A stretch of DNA of 64,000 bases from Streptomyces sp. NBC_01428 (GCF_036231965.1 NZ_CP109499.1:2542001-2606000), one strand, 5' to 3'. Counted from the first letter of the stretch, positions 8,653-17,413 are shown. Notes: generated by a model not told the origin, from the sequence alone. Numbers and translations are program-made.

Positions 8653-9945
8653 CTACGCGCGACCCGCCGACTTCTGGGTCTTGCGGGTGACGGCGTCGAT
8701 GACGACCGTGGCGAGAAGCACACCACCGGTGATCATGTACTGGACCGGCGAGGCGATGCCCTGCAGGGCCAGGCCGTACTGGATCGAGACGATCACGAGG
8801 ACACCCAGGAGGGCGTTCCACGTGCGGCCCCGGCCACCGAAGAGGCTGGTGCCACCGATGACGGCCGCCGCGATGGCGTTCATCAGCAGGTCACCGGCAC
8901 CGGCGCCCTGGTTGGCGGAGGCGATCTTCGAGGCGATGAACAGACCGCCGATGGCGGCGAAGGTGCCGGAGATCGCGAAGACCGAGATCCGGACCATCTC
9001 CACGTTGATGCCCGCACGCCGGGAGGCCTCGACGCTGCCACCGAGCGCGAAGATCTTCCGGCCGTACGCGGTGCGGCGCAGCACGAAGTCCGTGAGCAGC
9101 AGGACCGCGACGAAGATCACCACGGCGAGCGGCAGGCCCTTGTACTGGTTGTACACGGCGCCGACGGCCAGCGTGAGGACCGCCAGCAGCGCGGTGCGCA
9201 CGATGATCTCGCCCAGCGGCTGGGACGGCACGCCGGCCGCCTCGCGGCGACGGTTGCCGAACAGCGAGGTGAGGAAGTACCCGGCGGTCACGACGATCGC
9301 GAGCGCGTAGGCGGCGGCCACGTCGGAGAAGTAGTAGCTGGTCAGCTTGGCGACGATGCCGTTGCTGTCCAGGTTGATGGTGCCGTTGCTGCCCAGGATC
9401 TGGAGCATGAGGCCGTTCCAGAACAGCAGACCCGCCAGCGTGACGGCGAAGGCCGGCACACCGATGCGCGCGAAGAAGAAGCCCTGGATGGCGCCGGCGA
9501 CCGTGCCGGTGAGTACGGCCAGGACGAGGGCGAGCCACTCGTTCATGCCGTGCGTGACGCTGAGTACCGCGAACGTCGCTCCGGCCACACCGGAGAGCGA
9601 ACCGACCGACAGGTCGATCTCACCGAGCAGCAGCACGAAGACGATGCCGACCGCGATCATGCCCGTGCCGACCATGGCGACGGAGATGTCGGAGAGGTTG
9701 CCGGCGGTGAGGAAGTTCGAGTTCAGGCTCGCGAAGATCGCCCAGATGATGATCAGGCCGATCACGACGGGGATGGAGCCCAGGTCGCCGGACTTCACCT
9801 TCCGCTTGAACTCGGTGACGTAGCCCTTGACGCCCTGCTCGCGCACGAGCAGTCGCGGGTCCACGACGGGGACCGCCGCGGCGGCCGCCTCCGGATTCGG
9901 TACCGCGTGGTCCTCAGGGGACTCGGAGGTCTTGTCGATGCTCAC
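8653..9945 (-). CDS. xylH: Xylose-type ABC transporter permease
   Basis: A 430-residue multi-spanning permease of the ribose/xylose (BPD_transp_2) type. The N-terminal 45 residues are cytoplasmic, followed by about ten hydrophobic segments. Signatures include GEIDLSVGSLSGVAGA and, near the C-terminus, AAAVIGGTSLFGGRGRTWNA, both characteristic of sugar permeases of the Rbs/Xyl group. The GTG start overlaps the xylG stop in a GTGA junction, so the two are translationally coupled. With XylF (binding protein) and XylG (ATPase) it forms a monosaccharide importer. In S. coelicolor the homologous operon next to Rok7B7 is needed for xylose uptake. Confidence 0.9.
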   Translation of the reverse strand: MSIDKTSESPEDHAVPNPEAAAAAVPVVDPRLLVREQGVKGYVTEFKRKVKSGDLGSIPVVIGLIIIWAIFASLNSNFLTAGNLSDISVAMVGTGMIAVGIVFVLLLGEIDLSVGSLSGVAGATFAVLSVTHGMNEWLALVLAVLTGTVAGAIQGFFFARIGVPAFAVTLAGLLFWNGLMLQILGSNGTINLDSNGIVAKLTSYYFSDVAAAYALAIVVTAGYFLTSLFGNRRREAAGVPSQPLGEIIVRTALLAVLTLAVGAVYNQYKGLPLAVVIFVAVLLLTDFVLRRTAYGRKIFALGGSVEASRRAGINVEMVRISVFAISGTFAAIGGLFIASKIASANQGAGAGDLLMNAIAAAVIGGTSLFGGRGRTWNALLGVLVIVSIQYGLALQGIASPVQYMITGGVLLATVVIDAVTRKTQKSAGRA

Positions 9946-10727
9946 TTCTGAGCCTCCCCATTGCTGCTGCGCGCCGCACGACGGGTCACGGCGTTCTCCG
10001 TGGCGCCCGTGATGGCGGAAATGATCTCTTCCTGGGACGTCGACTTGACCTCGAAGACGCCGTTGTTGCGCCCGAGGCGCAGGACGGCGACCTTGTCGGC
10101 CACGGCCTTCACATCAGCCATGTTGTGGCTGATGAGGATGACCGCGTGGCCCCGCTCGCGCAGACGCTCGACCAGGTCGAGGACCTGGGCGGTCTGCTCG
10201 ACGCCGAGCGCGGCGGTGGGCTCGTCGAGGATGACGAGCTTGGGCTCACCGAGCATCGAACGGGCGATCGCCACGGTCTGACGCTGACCGCCGGAGAGCG
10301 AGGCGATCGGGATGCGGACGCTGGGGATGCGGATGGACAGCGTGTCCAGCAGCTCGCGGGAGCGGCGCTCCATCTCGACCTCGTCCAGGATGCCGCGCCG
10401 CTTCACCTCGCGTCCCAGGTAGAGGTTGCCGACGACATCGATGTTGTCGCAGAGCGCGAGGTCCTGGTAGACCGTCGCGATGCCCAGGTGCTGGGCGTCG
10501 TGCGGGCGGTTGATCTGGACGGCCTTGCCGTCCCACTCGATCGAGCCCTCATCGATGGGGTGCACGCCGGCGATCGTCTTCACCAGCGTGGACTTTCCGG
10601 CACCGTTGTCGCCCACCAGGGCGACCACTTCACCGGCGTGGACTTCAAGCTCTACATCGGTGAGCGCCTGGACGGCACCGAATCGCTTGGAGACCCCGCG
10701 CAACGCCAGAACAGGCGTAGCGGACAC
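9942..10727 (-). CDS. xylG: Xylose-type ABC transporter ATP-binding protein
   Basis: A 261-residue ABC ATPase with one nucleotide-binding domain: Walker A GDNGAGKST near residue 40, Q-loop YQD, signature LSGGQRQTVAIARS and Walker B VILDEPTAALG. Enteric XylG carries two such domains in about 500 residues; this one carries a single domain and presumably dimerises. The frame opens with an ATG at 10736, but AAGGAG directly abuts it, while the GTG at 10727 lies nine nt from the same SD, so GTG is the better start. It is coupled to xylH by GTGA. It is separated from xylF by 183 bp containing a large hairpin. Confidence 0.88.
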   Translation of the reverse strand: MSATPVLALRGVSKRFGAVQALTDVELEVHAGEVVALVGDNGAGKSTLVKTIAGVHPIDEGSIEWDGKAVQINRPHDAQHLGIATVYQDLALCDNIDVVGNLYLGREVKRRGILDEVEMERRSRELLDTLSIRIPSVRIPIASLSGGQRQTVAIARSMLGEPKLVILDEPTAALGVEQTAQVLDLVERLRERGHAVILISHNMADVKAVADKVAVLRLGRNNGVFEVKSTSQEEIISAITGATENAVTRRAARSSNGEAQK

Positions 10728-10857
10728 GTTAACCATCTCCTTCGCCGCCTGACCCGGCGGGAGGTTGTGCAGAAGTTTGTGGAGGGGTGTTCTCTCCGGC
10801 GCCCCGCCTAGCTTGCGGGGCTGTTGGATGCGGGGCGCCGGAGGGGCTTTGTTTCAG

Positions 10858-10910
10858 CAAGTCACGTACGGGAATTCAGGTCCGAATTCCCGTACGCGGT
10901 TCGTGACTTG
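10858..10910 (-). other. Long intercistronic hairpin between xylF and xylG
   Basis: A 13-bp perfect inner stem (10865-10877 with 10884-10896, 6-nt loop) is extended by an 8-bp outer stem CAAGTCAC/GTGACTTG (10858-10865 and 10903-10910) after a 6-nt one-sided bulge. It begins 10 nt past the xylF stop. Such hairpins after the binding-protein cistron commonly act as a partial terminator or RNA-stabilising element, giving much more binding protein than membrane components. Confidence 0.75.
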
Positions 10911-10919
10911 CGGTTGCTT

Positions 10920-12029
10920 CTACTGCAGGCCGATCTTCTTGCAGGCCGCGGCGTAGGCCGGGGTGCAGATGTCCTGGACCGTGTAGACGCCGTCCTTGAC
11001 GACGGTGTCCTTGATGTTGTCCTTGGTCAGCGAGGTGACCGGGACCAGGACGGACGCGACCTGCTTGGTGGTCGGGCTGTCGACCTTGTCCTTGGCGATG
11101 GAGTCGAGCGACTTGCCCTGGGCGAGCGCGACAGCCATCTCCGCGGCGGCGTCGGCCTCCGGGGCGTACGGCTTGTAGACGCTCATGAACTGGGTGCCGG
11201 CGACGATGCGCTGGACACCGGCGAGCTCGGCGTCCTGGCCGGTGACCGGGACGGAGATGCCGGCGGCCTTCAGAGCGGTGATGATACCGCCGGCCATGCC
11301 GTCATTGGCGGAGTAGACGCCGATGATGTTCTTCTTGCCGAGAGCCGAGATGGCGCCCTCCATGTTGGAGTTGGCGTTCTCCGGCTTCCACTCCTTGGTG
11401 TCGTACTCCTTGCCGACGTTCACCTTGCCGTCCAGCACCTCGTGGGCACCGGCCTTGAACAGGGCGGCGTTCGGGTCGGTGACCGAACCGTTCATCATGA
11501 CGATCTTGCCGGACTTGGCCTTGGAGCCAAGGGCCTTGAGAAGCGCCTCACCCTGCGTCTTGCCGACAGTCTTGTTGTCGAAAGAGGTGTAGGCGTCGAT
11601 CGGACCCTGCGCGAGGCGGTCGTAGGCCACGACCGGGATGCCGGCGTCCTTGGCCTTCTGGACCGAGCTCTTGATGGCGGCGGAGTCCACAGCGTCAACG
11701 ATCAGCACGTCCACCTTGTTGGTGATCATGGTGTCGACCTGCTGGTTCTGGGTGCTCGCGTCCTGCTTGGCGTTGGCGTAGACGATCTTGCCCTTGCCGT
11801 TCGTGAGCTCCGAGACCTTCTTCTCGATGAGCGGCTTGTCGAACTTCTCGTAGCGGGCCGTCTGGTTCTCCGGAAGGAGCAGACCGACCTTGATCGCGTC
11901 GCCCTTCTTGGCGGAGCTGGAGCTGTCGCTCCCGCCGCCGGAGTCCTTGGCGCTGCCACAAGCGGCCAGCGAGACAGCCATTGCACCAGCGGCAACGGCA
12001 ACGGCGGCACGACGCATCTGCGTGTTCAC
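10920..12029 (-). CDS. xylF: Xylose-type ABC transporter substrate-binding lipoprotein
   Basis: A 369-residue periplasmic-type sugar-binding protein of the XylF/RbsB family. Residues 1-22 form a lipoprotein signal with lipobox LAAC, so it is tethered outside the membrane. Family features include VGLLLPENQTARYEKFDKP at the start of the mature domain and VDVLIVDAVDSAAIKSSVQKA, VVAYDRLAQGP and GVYSANDGMAGGIITALK, the usual hinge and sugar-contacting segments. The GTG start at 12029 has AGGGAGG eight nt upstream. It is the first gene of xylFGH and sits directly downstream of the ROK regulator gene. Expression should depend on xylose through that regulator; the sugar is inferred from homology. Confidence 0.93.
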   Translation of the reverse strand: MNTQMRRAAVAVAAGAMAVSLAACGSAKDSGGGSDSSSSAKKGDAIKVGLLLPENQTARYEKFDKPLIEKKVSELTNGKGKIVYANAKQDASTQNQQVDTMITNKVDVLIVDAVDSAAIKSSVQKAKDAGIPVVAYDRLAQGPIDAYTSFDNKTVGKTQGEALLKALGSKAKSGKIVMMNGSVTDPNAALFKAGAHEVLDGKVNVGKEYDTKEWKPENANSNMEGAISALGKKNIIGVYSANDGMAGGIITALKAAGISVPVTGQDAELAGVQRIVAGTQFMSVYKPYAPEADAAAEMAVALAQGKSLDSIAKDKVDSPTTKQVASVLVPVTSLTKDNIKDTVVKDGVYTVQDICTPAYAAACKKIGLQ

Positions 12030-12108
12030 TTTGAAACCTCCCTGACGAGGCCGCGTCGTTGCGGCCGAGGTGGCTGGAAGTCAACTCGGCCACACGTGCG
12101 ACGTCAAG

Positions 12109-12120
12109 AAGTAAATACTT
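12109..12120. promoter_or_regulatory. Candidate ROK operator in the xylF promoter region
   Basis: AAGTAAATACTT, two 5-bp inverted arms around a 2-bp centre, is the most AT-rich stretch between the rok stop and xylF and lies 80 bp upstream of the xylF start. ROK repressors bind AT-rich dyads of this kind. Assignment to Rok7B7 is inference from position only. Confidence 0.4.
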
Positions 12121-12149
12121 AACGAGATGGCAACGGTGCCATGCGTTCT

Positions 12150-13361
12150 CTAAGTGAAGGCAGGCGTTACGGCATTCAGAGAACCGTCCAAAAGGGTCGA
12201 ATCGCCCATCTCGCTGAGCGCGAGAGCGAGCGCTCCGAGCACCTCCGCACGGCCCCCAAGTGCCCCTGGCAACACCGAGAGTTGACGTGCGGCGCTGGGG
12301 ATCGCGTAGCGGCCGACAGACTCCCTGATGGGCCCGAGGACGAGCTCTCCGGCCTCGGCGAGATCGCCGCCGAGGACCACTCGGCTCGGGTTCAGCAAAT
12401 TGCAGAGATTCGCGACTCCACTCCCGATATGTCGGCCGACGTCGGCGATCACCCGACGGCAGCCCGGATCACCGTCCCGCGCCAGCCTGACCACGCCTTC
12501 CATGGTCAGGTCCGTCCCGTGGCTGGACTGGAGGAGCGGCAGCACATAGCGCGCCGCCGCAAAGGTCTCCAGGCAGCCGCGGTTGCCGCAACGGCACACG
12601 GGGCCGGATTCATCAAGAGTAATATGCCCGATTTCTCCCGCTGTGCCACCCGGGCCGCGGTAGATCTTCCCGTCGATCACCAGGCCCGCGCCGACACCGC
12701 TCGCGACCTTGATGTACGCGAGGTCCCTGACCCCGCGCCCGCTCCCCCAGACCATCTCGCCGAGCGCGCCCAGGTTGGCGTCGTTGTCCACGTGCACGGG
12801 CACGCCGAGCCGCCCCCGCAGCTCCTCGGCGGGCCTCGCACCGGTCCAGCCCGGCAGGATCGACGTGGACCCGAGGGTCCCCGACTCCACGTCGATCGGA
12901 CCCGGCACACCGAGCCCCACACCCGCGATCTTGGACCGGTCGACACCGGTTGCCGCGATCAGGCGACTGACCAGCTCCTCGGCCCGGTCGAAGCCCTGCG
13001 CGGCCGAGGCGTCCACGTCCAGCGGCTCGGACTCCTCCGCCAGCACCTGATGCGCCAGATTCCCGACCGCGACGCGCAAATGGGTGTGACCGAAGTCGAC
13101 CCCGATGACGATGCCGGCGTCCCCGCTCAGGGACACGCTGCGGGCCCTGCGCCCGCCCGCCGAAGTGGGAGTGACCTCGACCGTTCCCCCGTCCTTGAGT
13201 TCACGGACGATATTGGAAACGGTCGCGGCCGACAGGCCCGTCGTCCTCGCGATCTCCGCCTGCGTGAGCGATCCGGCAAGGCGCACCGCTCTTACGACGC
13301 GCTCCAGATTGGCTCGGTGCAGCGACGACTGCGACCCCGGAGTCTCCATCGACTCATCCAC
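12150..13361 (-). CDS. rok7B7: ROK-family regulator, Rok7B7 type
   Basis: 403 residues. The N-terminal winged helix (about 25-75; LTQAEIARTTGLSAATVSNI) is joined to a ROK sugar-kinase-like domain with GVDFGHTHLRVAVGN (phosphate-binding loop), GVGLGVPGPID and the zinc motif CRCGNRGCLET. Such proteins are sugar-responsive repressors or activators of the NagC/XylR type. The S. coelicolor homologue beside xylFGH, Rok7B7, affects xylose use, carbon catabolite repression and antibiotic production. The frame starts with GTG at 13361; the ATG four codons in (13349) with GGAG 11 nt upstream is an alternative. Transcription runs from rok toward xylF, so readthrough into xylF is possible. The gene lies between two sugar transporters and may sense a sugar of either. 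Confidence 0.88.
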   Translation of the reverse strand: MDESMETPGSQSSLHRANLERVVRAVRLAGSLTQAEIARTTGLSAATVSNIVRELKDGGTVEVTPTSAGGRRARSVSLSGDAGIVIGVDFGHTHLRVAVGNLAHQVLAEESEPLDVDASAAQGFDRAEELVSRLIAATGVDRSKIAGVGLGVPGPIDVESGTLGSTSILPGWTGARPAEELRGRLGVPVHVDNDANLGALGEMVWGSGRGVRDLAYIKVASGVGAGLVIDGKIYRGPGGTAGEIGHITLDESGPVCRCGNRGCLETFAAARYVLPLLQSSHGTDLTMEGVVRLARDGDPGCRRVIADVGRHIGSGVANLCNLLNPSRVVLGGDLAEAGELVLGPIRESVGRYAIPSAARQLSVLPGALGGRAEVLGALALALSEMGDSTLLDGSLNAVTPAFT

Positions 13362-13484
13362 TCCTGCCCTCAGCCGGGCGGCCCCGATGCCACCCGTGTG
13401 ATCCGGGTCACAGCAACGGGACGCCGGTCACTTACAAGTTGTGAACTCCAAGCTCCGCTGAACGGGTTACCGCAGTCAAGTCCT

Positions 13485-13526
13485 TGACGGAAATCGGGTC
13501 CGTCCAGTCTTGTTCGATTTCCGTCA
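13485..13526. repeat. 12-bp inverted repeat upstream of rok7B7
   Basis: TGACGGAAATCG at 13485-13496 is repeated in perfect inverted orientation at 13515-13526, with an 18-nt spacer. It lies between the ngcG terminator and the rok7B7 start, about 125 bp upstream of the latter. It could be an operator for autoregulation or a second hairpin; no U tract follows. Confidence 0.55.
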
Positions 13527-13542
13527 CCGCCCGGACACGCGG

Positions 13543-13571
13543 ACGCCACCCCCGCGAGACGGGGGTGGCGT
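13543..13571 (-). terminator. Terminator after ngcG
   Basis: A 12-bp perfect stem (ACGCCACCCCCG at 13543-13554, complement at 13560-13571) with a 5-nt loop, 22 nt past the stop codon of the last gene of the ngc operon. Confidence 0.8.
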
Positions 13572-13593
13572 TGGCGCGGAAGGGGCCGGAGAC

Positions 13594-14532
13594 CTACTTG
13601 AGCGTCGCCGACGTGAGGCCGGCCTGTACCTGGCGCTGGAAGGACAGGTACACGATGAGCATCGGGATCATCGCGATCGTCACGCCCGCGAAGAGGACGG
13701 GAAGGTCGGTGGCGTATCCCTGCTGCTGCTGGAGCTGGATGAGGCCCTGCGTGAGGACGTAGCGCTCCGGATCGGAACTGCTCTGCGGCTGCATCAGGAC
13801 CGAGGGCAGGATGTACTGGTTCCACTGGCCCAGCACGTTGAAGATGCCGACGCTGAGCAGTCCGGGCTTGGCCATCGGGAGCATGACCTGGAAGAACGCC
13901 CGGGTGTGCGAGGCCCCGTCGAGCACCGCCGCCTCGAAGACCGCCCCGGGCAGCGTTCGGAAGAACGCGTGCATGAAGAAAACGGTGAACGGCAGCGAGT
14001 AGGCGACGTACACCAGGATCAGACCTTGGTACGAGTTCAGCATGTCGAGGCGTTTGACCATGAAGAACAGCGGGACCAGGGCGAGGAAGACGGGGAACAT
14101 GGCCCCGCCGACGAAGAAGAAGTAGATGGCCCGGTTGCCGGGGAACTCGTAGCGGGCCAGGACGTACGCCGCCATCGCCCCGAGGAGCATGGTCAGCGGG
14201 ACCGAGAAGACCAGCACGATCAGGGTGTTGGCGAAGTAGTCGCCGATGCCCTTGTTCCAGGCCCGGCTGAACACGTCCAGCTGCCAGTTGGACGGCCAGC
14301 CGAGGGCCGACCCCCCGATCTGCGCGTCGGTCTTGAAGGAGCTCAGGACGAGCCAGAGCAGCGGCAGGATGATCAGGATGGCCCACAGGGCCAGGAAGCC
14401 GTGCGAGAAGACGTTGAGGGCCATTCCCTCGGTGCGCTTGTCGCCCGGCCGGGGCGGGGCCTTCTTCACGGTTCGTTGCGGGGGTACTCCGGCGCCGTCG
14501 ACCTTCGTCGGCTCCGTGATGGGTGCGCTCAT
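13594..14532 (-). CDS. ngcG: Sugar ABC transporter permease (NgcG type)
   Basis: A 312-residue inner-membrane permease of the MalG/CUT1 group. After a cytoplasmic N-terminus of about 40 residues come six hydrophobic segments. The EAA loop region reads EAAVLDGASHTRAFFQVMLP, with the Glu and Gly contacts to the ATPase. It starts at an ATG 15 nt after ngcF with GGGAG upstream, and it is the last gene of ngcEFG. No ATPase gene is in the operon. Streptomyces transporters of this class share the multitask ATPase MsiK, which is encoded elsewhere. The substrate assignment (GlcNAc/chitobiose) rests on homology with NgcEFG. Confidence 0.88.
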   Translation of the reverse strand: MSAPITEPTKVDGAGVPPQRTVKKAPPRPGDKRTEGMALNVFSHGFLALWAILIILPLLWLVLSSFKTDAQIGGSALGWPSNWQLDVFSRAWNKGIGDYFANTLIVLVFSVPLTMLLGAMAAYVLARYEFPGNRAIYFFFVGGAMFPVFLALVPLFFMVKRLDMLNSYQGLILVYVAYSLPFTVFFMHAFFRTLPGAVFEAAVLDGASHTRAFFQVMLPMAKPGLLSVGIFNVLGQWNQYILPSVLMQPQSSSDPERYVLTQGLIQLQQQQGYATDLPVLFAGVTIAMIPMLIVYLSFQRQVQAGLTSATLK

Positions 14533-14547
14533 AGTCGTGTCTCCCGC

Positions 14548-15480
14548 TCAGAACTCGATGCGCTCGCGGCGGGTGGCGCGCAGCGTGACCACGGACAGGA
14601 TCAGGGTGAGGAGGAGCATGACGACGCCCATGGCACAGGCGTAGCCGCTCCTTCCGTAGTAGAGGAAGTTGCGCATCATGACGTTCGCCATGACCTCGCT
14701 GTGGTGGTCCGGTCCGCCGCCGTACCCCGTGCCCTGGGTCATGGTCGAGACGAGGACGAACATGTCCATCGCGATGATGCCGAGGTAGACCCAGGCGGTC
14801 TGCACCGTGTCCCAGAGGAGGGGCAGGGTGACCCGGAAGAAGGTGTGGGTGCGGCTCGCGCCGTCGAGCAGCGCGGCCTCGTAGATGTCCTTCGGGATGG
14901 ACTGCATGGCGGCGGAGAAGAGCACCAGGTAGAAGCCGACGCCGTGCCAGACGACGACCGCCATCAGGCACCAGAGCACCAGGTTGGGCTCGTTCATCCA
15001 CTCGATGGGGTTGTTGACGTCGACCAGGCCCAGCTTGATGAGCAGGCCGTTGAGCAGCCCGCCGCCGTCACTGCGGTAGAGGGCTCCGAAGAGCACCGCC
15101 ACGATCGCGAGGGACAGCACCTGCGGGAAGAAGTACACGATCTTGTAGAAGCGCGAGCCGGCGACGCCCTGCACGCCACCGGCGCCGCCCCGCCCGCCCG
15201 CGTTCACCATGAAGGCGAAGAAGAGGGCGAGCAGGATGGTGATCACCGGGATGAACACCAGGAACAGGATGTTGTGCCAGATCGCTCCGAGGAATACGTC
15301 GTCCTGGAACAGCGCCTTGTAATTGTCCAGGCCGACGAAACTGAACGTCTGCGACTGGCCCTTCCAGTCGGTGAAGGAGTAGCCGATGGTCTGTATGTAA
15401 GGCCAGATCACGAAGATCAGATACAGCGCCAAAGGTGCGAGGAGAAACCCCGCGACGAACCGGTACTGCCCTTTTCGCAT
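14548..15480 (-). CDS. ngcF: Sugar ABC transporter permease (NgcF type)
   Basis: A 310-residue permease of the MalF/CUT1 group with six hydrophobic segments and the conserved EAA loop (YEAALLDGASRTHTFFRVTL near residue 200). The start ATG at 15480 has AGGA six nt upstream. It lies 34 nt after ngcE and 15 nt before ngcG, so all three are one transcript. It should pair with NgcG to form the membrane channel of a GlcNAc/N,N'-diacetylchitobiose importer, energised by an ATPase in trans. Confidence 0.88.
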   Translation of the reverse strand: MRKGQYRFVAGFLLAPLALYLIFVIWPYIQTIGYSFTDWKGQSQTFSFVGLDNYKALFQDDVFLGAIWHNILFLVFIPVITILLALFFAFMVNAGGRGGAGGVQGVAGSRFYKIVYFFPQVLSLAIVAVLFGALYRSDGGGLLNGLLIKLGLVDVNNPIEWMNEPNLVLWCLMAVVVWHGVGFYLVLFSAAMQSIPKDIYEAALLDGASRTHTFFRVTLPLLWDTVQTAWVYLGIIAMDMFVLVSTMTQGTGYGGGPDHHSEVMANVMMRNFLYYGRSGYACAMGVVMLLLTLILSVVTLRATRRERIEF

Positions 15481-15514
15481 GGCATCCTGCCCCTGGTGTG
15501 CCGGGTTTACGTGA

Positions 15515-16963
15515 TCAGTCGCGGTGGTTCTTCTTGGACTCCGGGTCCTTGGCCGCCTTGTCGACCGCTGCCTGGGCCCGCTTCAGCCATTCCTTCGGCT
15601 GAATGCGCTTCGACATCAGCTCGTTGGACGCGTTCTCGATGGAGGTGCCCATCTCGCTGTACCAGTTGGGGTACAGGTAGTTGAACGTGTTGTCGCCGGC
15701 CGCCTTGGAGGCCTCGACCGTGGACTGCGTACCGGGGCGCAGCTGCACGCCGTCGGAGACACCGTCCTTGAGGATGGTGAGCGAGTTGGCCTTCTGCGCG
15801 AAGACCGTCGACCACTCCTTGGAGAGCATGGAGCGCATGAACTCCTTGGCCTCGGGGAGGTTCGCGGCCTTCGACGGGATGATGAAGGGCTCGCCGGAGC
15901 CGGCCCGGATCGCCTCGAACGGCAGCGCGCTGTCCGGCAGGTTGGGCATCGGCATGAACTTCATGTCGAAGTCGTCCGGGGTCTGCTTGAGCTGCTCGTT
16001 CTCCAGCCAGGAGCCACAGGTGATGAACGCGGCCTTGTACTGGTTCCACCGGGTCTGCGACTCGGTGTGCGTCAGGCCGTTCGTACCCGGCATCAGGTAG
16101 CCCTTTTCGACCACCTCGTAGATCGCCTCGACGGCGGCCAGGGCGGCGTCGGAACCGACGAACGCCTTGGGGTCGAGGTTGTCGATCGCCTTCATGGCGT
16201 CCAGACCGCCCTTCTTGGCGATCAGGTCCATGATGGCGACGTTGATGTAGTACGGGTACTTGCCCTGGTGGGCGAGGCCGCCGATGCCCTGCGACTTGGC
16301 GTCCTTACAGATGGCGAGGAAGTCGTCCCAGGTCTTGGGGACGTCCCAGCCCTTCTCCTTGAAGAGCTTGCCGGAGTACCAGAGGCCCCACACCGTGTAG
16401 ATGTAGTTCAGGGAGACGACCTTGCCGCCCTGCAGGCCCGGGTCCAGCGTGCCCGGGATCAGGGTGTCGCGGACCTTCTTGCTCGGGTCGTCGATGGACG
16501 GGGCGTCGAGCACCGCGGCCAGGTCGAGGAGCTGGCCGCTCTTGTAGAGCACGTCCAGCTTGATCTGCTGGGCGCCCGAGTCGTCGACGATGTCCGGCGG
16601 GTTGCCGCCGTTGAAGCGCGGCTGCAGCTTGCCGGTGATCTCCTGGGTACCGGTGTGGGCGCTCTTGGTGCCCCACTTCTTGTCGAAGGCCGCTTCCCAG
16701 GCCTTGGCGTACTCGTCGCCGTAGCCGCCCTTGAAGACGACGACGTCGAGCTTGCCGCCGCCCTTCTTCACGCCGAAGGGGTTGTCCTTGCTGGTCTTGC
16801 CGGTGCCCTTGTCGTCCGACGTGTCGTCGCCGCCGCCGCTCGCGCAGGCGGACAGGAAGCTCATCGTCGGAACGGTGATCAGACCAAGTGCGGCCGACCT
16901 CTTGATGAGGTCACGGCGGCCGACACCCTCGGGGCTGCTGTTCTCGGCGGAAGTGGATCCCAT
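15515..16963 (-). CDS. ngcE: GlcNAc/chitobiose-binding lipoprotein of ABC transporter
   Basis: A 482-residue extracellular solute-binding protein of family 1, near-identical in layout to NgcE. The N-terminus carries a twin-arginine segment (GRRDLIKRSA) and a lipobox ending in Cys (FLSAC), so it is probably a Tat-exported lipoprotein. The family ligand-binding body follows (for example FNGGNPPDIVDDSGAQQIK and KAAFITCGSWLENE). The frame opens at a TTG two codons earlier, but GAGG lies eight nt before the ATG at 16963, which I chose. The S. coelicolor homologue SCO6005 has been studied as a lower-affinity binding protein for N,N'-diacetylchitobiose uptake. The sequence carries a candidate DasR site upstream, matching aminosugar control. 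Confidence 0.9.
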   Translation of the reverse strand: MGSTSAENSSPEGVGRRDLIKRSAALGLITVPTMSFLSACASGGGDDTSDDKGTGKTSKDNPFGVKKGGGKLDVVVFKGGYGDEYAKAWEAAFDKKWGTKSAHTGTQEITGKLQPRFNGGNPPDIVDDSGAQQIKLDVLYKSGQLLDLAAVLDAPSIDDPSKKVRDTLIPGTLDPGLQGGKVVSLNYIYTVWGLWYSGKLFKEKGWDVPKTWDDFLAICKDAKSQGIGGLAHQGKYPYYINVAIMDLIAKKGGLDAMKAIDNLDPKAFVGSDAALAAVEAIYEVVEKGYLMPGTNGLTHTESQTRWNQYKAAFITCGSWLENEQLKQTPDDFDMKFMPMPNLPDSALPFEAIRAGSGEPFIIPSKAANLPEAKEFMRSMLSKEWSTVFAQKANSLTILKDGVSDGVQLRPGTQSTVEASKAAGDNTFNYLYPNWYSEMGTSIENASNELMSKRIQPKEWLKRAQAAVDKAAKDPESKKNHRD

Positions 16964-17163
16964 GCTCAAGTCCTCGCCTTCTCCAGGACTCAGGCGGTGA
17001 ACCGGATCCTCCCCGGCACCGCGGTTAGGTCAAGCTGGGGTCGTGCATGGGGGATTCACTGGGACGAATCGGCGGTAGGTGTATCGACCACGGTCCGCCG
17101 GCCCTCGAATTTCCCCCCTGGGTCCTGCCTGTCCAGAGCCAGTCGATCGACTGGCCGGACGCG

Positions 17164-17179
17164 ACAGGTATAGTCCACT
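17164..17179. promoter_or_regulatory. Candidate DasR-responsive element (dre) upstream of ngcE
   Basis: ACAGGTATAGTCCACT agrees with the known dre consensus A(G/C)TGGTCTAGACCA(G/C)T at 13 of 16 positions, counting the permitted G/C at position 2. It lies about 200 bp upstream of ngcE. DasR is the GntR-family repressor of aminosugar uptake and chitin use in Streptomyces, relieved by glucosamine 6-phosphate. The distance is larger than usual, so the leader would have to be long. Confidence 0.5.
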
Positions 17180-17413
17180 TCCCGCCAGCGGAGCAAGATC
17201 GAATGCAGGTTTGCCCGTCGGTCTTTTCCGAGTTGAGACCTCCCGGAAATATGGGGCAGCCACGGATCACCCCGACGAAGGCCCCCAGGGGGCCAACCTC
17301 CCGCAATGGAACCAATGCCTGGTTCGTCGCACGCATTCACCCCGGATGCCACATCCAACACCCTTGACAGCACAGACAACTTGACGCACCAATGGTCCTT
17401 GCGTACTGAAATT

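Noticed and set aside
6479-9310. 943-codon plus-strand frame opposite dxs and xylH
   Set aside because: Antisense to two certain genes and spans their terminator; no SD or recognisable motif.
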